Shown here: positions 5,081 to 7,965 of the stretch, one piece after another
Layout: the number at the start of each line of letters is the position of its first letter
Position numbering within the stretch: position 1 is the first letter of the stretch
Assembly: GCA_050115555.1 (NCBI GenBank)
Contig: JASFQI010000230.1
Coordinates: 1-7,965, forward strand
DNA length: 7,965 nt
Direction: 5' to 3'
DNA from: JASFQI01 sp050115555
GTDB lineage: Bacteria; Desulfobacterota; DSM-4660; Desulfatiglandales; HGW-15
Notes under the pieces: model-generated
Database searches by the model: none
What the model saw: only the letters and a program-made list of their open reading frames with translations
What the model was told of the DNA's origin: nothing
Program-made: the position numbers and the translations under genes

Positions 5081-6235
5081 TCAGGACCGGCACGCCATGC
5101 GCGTGGTCTCCGCAATGCAGGTTCCCACGTTTTGAACCAGGCTCTTGAACGTGGTGGAGAGCTTTTCGTACTCCTCGTACAACACCTCGCCGTCCAGGCT
5201 CTCCACCCGGAGATCTTCGCAGTCCACAACGGAGGCGCACCGCGGTTCGTGACCGATGTCCAGAAAAGGGACGCTTCCGAAGACATCGCCGTAACCTAAA
5301 ACGCACAAAGGAAGATACCCGTTGGACGTGTTGCTCACGACCCAGGTCTCGCCGCATGAGATGCTGTAAACGCCCCCGTAAAGCGCCTCCTCGTCCATGA
5401 GCGGTGTTTCGCTCTCGAGTACGTGTTTCGCTTCGTTGCGGTTCACCAGCATGCCCACGGTCCGGTCCGTGATCTTGAAGAGCCGGCTGGTCAGGCTCAG
5501 CATGGCCCCCTTGAACCGGGGACTCAGCGTGGCGTACTCTCCGGAGAGCCGAAGGGTGTCCAGCAGACCCAAGTGGACCTTGCCTACAGCCGTGGCCGTG
5601 GCCGTCCTGCGATTCACCCCGTGCAGAAGGGAGAGCAGGGTCCCGATAAAACACCCCTCCCCGAGACGGGCCACGCGCACCGCACCCTGCGGCGTCTCCT
5701 TGGTGATGTCCACCTCTCCTTCCAGAATCACCCAGATCCAGTTTCCGAACGTGCCTTCCTTGACGATCTTGTGCCCGTCCGGAAAACGCTCCTCCTGAAC
5801 CACATACATGTAGTCGGGCAGCGGGCCCTTGACCACGGGAATGTCCCGCACGTTGCCGTATCCGAACCCATCCAGCGGGTCGTCTTCAGGAGGTCCGATC
5901 CGTTGAATTCTTCCCTCATCAACCATGCGAAGGGCGTCGAGCACGATCTGCATTCGGCTGCCCCGGACGGTCCTTCCGACCTGGACCCGGCCATCCCGAT
6001 ACTCGAAATGCCCCTGGGTCCAGCCGAAGAGGTTGTAGATCGCGTCAAGGCCCTGCGACCCGTTGCACGTGGCATGGACCGGTTCTCCCTCCACGAAGTA
6101 GATGTACCCCGGGCTCGCGTGATATTGCGTGGTCAACCGAAGGGTGCCCGTGCTTCCATTTCCTCCAAGGATTTGAAGCACCTCGGCAAGATCAATGAAA
6201 CCCAGATCCCCGGCCAATGATTTTGTGTAATCCAT
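5081..6235 (-). CDS. DUF4388 protein with two cyclic-nucleotide-binding-like domains
   Basis: A 384-residue soluble protein, with no signal peptide or membrane helix seen. Residues 1-105 match the DUF4388 (PATAN-type) pattern: DLGFIDLAEVLQILGGNGSTGTLRL, then an FVEGEPVHA strand and an LFGWTQGHFEY strand. A linker of about 40 residues follows, then a cNMP-type beta-barrel (about 143-230; IVKEG, VILEGEVDI, FIG..., RTATATA). A helical segment leads to a second, more divergent barrel (about 283-350; GDVFGS..., EPRCASV). In both barrels the phosphate-cassette arginine is present (R210, R332), but the glutamate that contacts the ribose in CRP/PKA-type domains is replaced (T199, S321). There is no HTH, so it is not a CRP-type transcription factor. 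ATG 6235 has a GAGGG about 12 bases upstream. It probably acts as a signalling or scaffold protein; its ligand and partners are unknown. Confidence 0.88.
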   Translation of the reverse strand: MDYTKSLAGDLGFIDLAEVLQILGGNGSTGTLRLTTQYHASPGYIYFVEGEPVHATCNGSQGLDAIYNLFGWTQGHFEYRDGRVQVGRTVRGSRMQIVLDALRMVDEGRIQRIGPPEDDPLDGFGYGNVRDIPVVKGPLPDYMYVVQEERFPDGHKIVKEGTFGNWIWVILEGEVDITKETPQGAVRVARLGEGCFIGTLLSLLHGVNRRTATATAVGKVHLGLLDTLRLSGEYATLSPRFKGAMLSLTSRLFKITDRTVGMLVNRNEAKHVLESETPLMDEEALYGGVYSISCGETWVVSNTSNGYLPLCVLGYGDVFGSVPFLDIGHEPRCASVVDCEDLRVESLDGEVLYEEYEKLSTTFKSLVQNVGTCIAETTRMACRS

Positions 6236-6317
6236 GGTCTGACTTATCCCTCACTTGTCACATTCAAGGTGCTTATCCAAACTCGAATCGCGGAGAAACC
6301 CCATGATCTTCAGAGGA

Positions 6318-6356
6318 GGATGAAGCGACACCGATGCCACCGGACGCCCTTCATCC
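6318..6356. repeat. 8-bp inverted repeat enclosing the minus-strand sigma-54-like site
   Basis: GGATGAAG (6318-6325) and CTTCATCC (6349-6356) are perfect complements 23 bases apart. Weaker inner pairing (CCG 6331-6333 with CGG 6341-6343) is possible. The repeat brackets the GG-N10-GC motif at 6323-6339. It may be an operator, a leader structure or chance. Two further TTCATCC-like words occur nearby, on the minus strand around 6408-6416 and overlapping this repeat. Confidence 0.3.
6323..6339 (-). promoter_or_regulatory. Possible sigma-54 (-24/-12) promoter for the DUF4388 gene
   Basis: Read on the minus strand, TGGCATCGGTGTCGCTT has the GG-N10-GC spacing of sigma-54 promoters, with a good -24 element (TGGCA) and an imperfect -12 element (TCGCT instead of TTGCT). 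It lies in the 282-base gap between the oxidoreductase stop (6518) and the DUF4388 start (6235), giving a leader of about 75 bases. I see no other clear promoter and no terminator in that gap. Confidence 0.4.
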
Positions 6357-6517
6357 ATGTGAAACCTGTCATTCTTCTCATCGGCAAATTTGGGACAAAG
6401 CTTTAGGCTGGATGAAAAAGGAACAAGGTAAAGGCAGATAAATCACATGCAGAGGACACATTCAGGGGTGCCCTTCACGGTCAGAGCGTTTGAGCGATAG
6501 AATCAGCTTACAGGACA

Positions 6518-7965
6518 TCAGGCATGCAATCCTGACAAAATCTTCTCCGGCGTAATGGGCAGATCCTTGACCCTCACACCCACCGCGTCATAAACGGCAT
6601 TGGCAATGGCCGAGGCCACACAGACCATGCTCCCTTCCCCGATTCCCTTTGCTCCGAAAGGCCCTGTGGGCTCATGGGACTCCACGATGATGGAATCGAG
6701 TTTTGGTACGTCGAGGGAACCCAGCAAGCGGTAATCCGTAAAACTTCCGTTGAGGATTTGCCCTTTTTCAGTGATCAGGCCTTCGGTCAGGGCCCACCCG
6801 ATTCCCATCACCCCTCCGCCGGTAATCTGCCCTTCGACGAAGTCGGGGTTGATGGCCTTGCCCACGTCAAACGCCCCGGTAAGCCTGGTGACCCGAACCT
6901 GTCCTGTCTCCGTATCCACCTCGACCTCGGCAAAATTGGTCCCATAGTACCCGGGCATGGCGGGAGCCACCCCGGAAAACGTCTCAACGATCTGCTCGCA
7001 CAGGGACATGTCCGTGATCTGGGTCTTTCGCATGAGATCCGCCACGGAGATCCCTTGATCGGGATCCTCTTTGTCGCAGATGCGGCTGCTTCGAATCTCC
7101 AGACGCTCCGTGGATACTTCGAGTTCCCTGGCGGCAAATTCAAGGAGTCTCTTTTTGGCCTTTTCCGAGGCCTTTTGGACGGCATTCCCGCCGCAGTAAG
7201 TCTGGCGGCTGCCATGGGTCCCGCCGTCAAGGGGGGTCACAGCCGTATCCGTGGCGGAAAGAACGATCTTGTCCAGCTCTATGCCAAGGACCTCCGATGC
7301 GATCTGAGCGAGGGCGGTTCGGTTTCCCTGACCTTCGTCAGCGGCCGCGGTCATCAGGTTGACCGTCCCATCCGCGTTGATCATGACCGTGGCGGATGCG
7401 GGATCAGGCAGGGCCCCTGAAGCGCCGGTCCCGTGGAGCAGCACAGCCATTCCCCGTCCCCTCTTTATGGGGCTGCTTTCCGCCCCTGACGACGGCTTCT
7501 CTTTCCAACCGAAAACCTTTGCCCCTTTTTCAAGACATTCCTCGAGGCCGTTGCTTCGAATTTCATCATTGAACACGGGATCGATTTCCCCGAGACGTCG
7601 GTAGTTCCTGACCCTGAACTCAACCGGGTCCATTCCGAGTCTCTCGGCGATCATGTCCATCTGGGATTCCTGCGCGAAATTCATCTGGGGATTTCCATAA
7701 CCGCGAAACGCCCCGCAAGGCGAGGTGTTGGTATAAACGGCGGTGGCTTTAAAATCCACATTGGGGATGTCGTAGAGGCCCACGCCCGTTGAGAGGCAGT
7801 CGGCGATCACCCCGATGTAATGCGTTCCATAAGCACCCACATCTGCCAGGATCCGGATCTCGTTCGCTACCAGTCTTCCATCCTCCTTCACGCCTGTTTT
7901 GAGATCGATGGTCATGGGGTGCCGGGCCTCCGTGGCAATGAAATCTTCCGTCCGGGTGAAGCACA
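6518..7965 (-). CDS. Molybdopterin-binding subunit, xanthine dehydrogenase / 4-hydroxybenzoyl-CoA reductase family (C-terminal part, 5' end off window)
   Basis: The frame is open to the right edge, giving 481 visible residues plus a partial codon. The first internal ATG (7915) falls inside the conserved context TEARHPM, so it is not the real start. The family's large subunits are about 750-790 residues, so roughly 300 N-terminal residues lie outside. Visible family motifs, counted from M at 7915, are GAFRGYG with NPQMNFAQES (68-84), MDMIAERLGMDPVEF (86-100), DEGQGNRTALAQ (193-204), GGTHGSRQTYCGGNA (231-245) and GPFGAKGIGEGS (418-429). E427 of GIGE corresponds to the catalytic glutamate. The enzyme would hydroxylate or reduce an aromatic or N-heterocyclic substrate with FeS and FAD partner subunits, not visible here. 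The substrate cannot be told from this part. It ends 282 bases before the DUF4388 gene on the same strand. Confidence 0.93.
   Translation of the reverse strand, partial: CFTRTEDFIATEARHPMTIDLKTGVKEDGRLVANEIRILADVGAYGTHYIGVIADCLSTGVGLYDIPNVDFKATAVYTNTSPCGAFRGYGNPQMNFAQESQMDMIAERLGMDPVEFRVRNYRRLGEIDPVFNDEIRSNGLEECLEKGAKVFGWKEKPSSGAESSPIKRGRGMAVLLHGTGASGALPDPASATVMINADGTVNLMTAAADEGQGNRTALAQIASEVLGIELDKIVLSATDTAVTPLDGGTHGSRQTYCGGNAVQKASEKAKKRLLEFAARELEVSTERLEIRSSRICDKEDPDQGISVADLMRKTQITDMSLCEQIVETFSGVAPAMPGYYGTNFAEVEVDTETGQVRVTRLTGAFDVGKAINPDFVEGQITGGGVMGIGWALTEGLITEKGQILNGSFTDYRLLGSLDVPKLDSIIVESHEPTGPFGAKGIGEGSMVCVASAIANAVYDAVGVRVKDLPITPEKILSGLHA

Noticed and set aside
4548..5654. Long minus-strand open frame of 368 codons
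   Set aside because: It overlaps the 3' end of htrA and runs through the DUF4388 gene in another frame; the translation has no family motif and is rich in Arg, Ser and Pro as shadow frames are.
5423..6220. Plus-strand open frame of 265 codons
   Set aside because: It is antisense to the well-supported DUF4388/cNMP gene and shows no recognisable domain.
6674..7420. Plus-strand open frame of 248 codons
   Set aside because: It is antisense to the molybdopterin subunit, whose motifs are clear.

Overview
The window looks like chromosomal DNA of a strictly anaerobic Desulfobacterota-type (former Deltaproteobacteria) bacterium. This is an inference from gene style only: a sigma-54 two-component system, a DUF4388 plus cyclic-nucleotide-binding-fold protein, a xanthine dehydrogenase / 4-hydroxybenzoyl-CoA reductase family subunit, and moderately GC-rich coding sequence. 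No rRNA, tRNA or CRISPR array is visible.

Left part, plus strand (1-4839). A membrane sensor histidine kinase gene appears broken. Its first 60 or so codons (TM1 and the start of the sensor domain) run straight, and out of frame, into the second half of a HAMP domain, followed by an intact HisKA/HATPase core. The periplasmic sensor, TM2 and first HAMP helix are missing. The kinase stop overlaps (ATGA) the start of an intact NtrC-type sigma-54 response regulator. A 404-base gene-free stretch follows, holding overlapping GC-rich inverted repeats, a near-consensus sigma-54 promoter (one base off in the -12 element), a 13-codon ORF with an excellent Shine-Dalgarno, and a 111-bp imperfect inverted-repeat element. 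Next come a stand-alone receiver protein and, 18 bases on, a complete Do/HtrA-family periplasmic protease with two PDZ domains. The layout suggests a local circuit: kinase and NtrC-type regulator activate a sigma-54 promoter that drives a receiver plus envelope protease operon.

Middle (4840-5080). A convergent intergenic region with a strong hairpin just after each flanking gene and smaller hairpins between them.

Right part, minus strand (5081-7965). A DUF4388 protein carries two cyclic-nucleotide-binding-like folds, both lacking the canonical ligand-binding glutamate. Its upstream region has a second GG-N10-GC sigma-54-like site. Upstream of that is the C-terminal part of a molybdopterin-binding oxidoreductase subunit that runs off the right edge.

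Most worth a second look are the out-of-frame sensor deletion, the regulatory leader at 2426-2829, and the DUF4388 double-cNMP protein. I see good candidate regulation but no clearly new multi-gene system.
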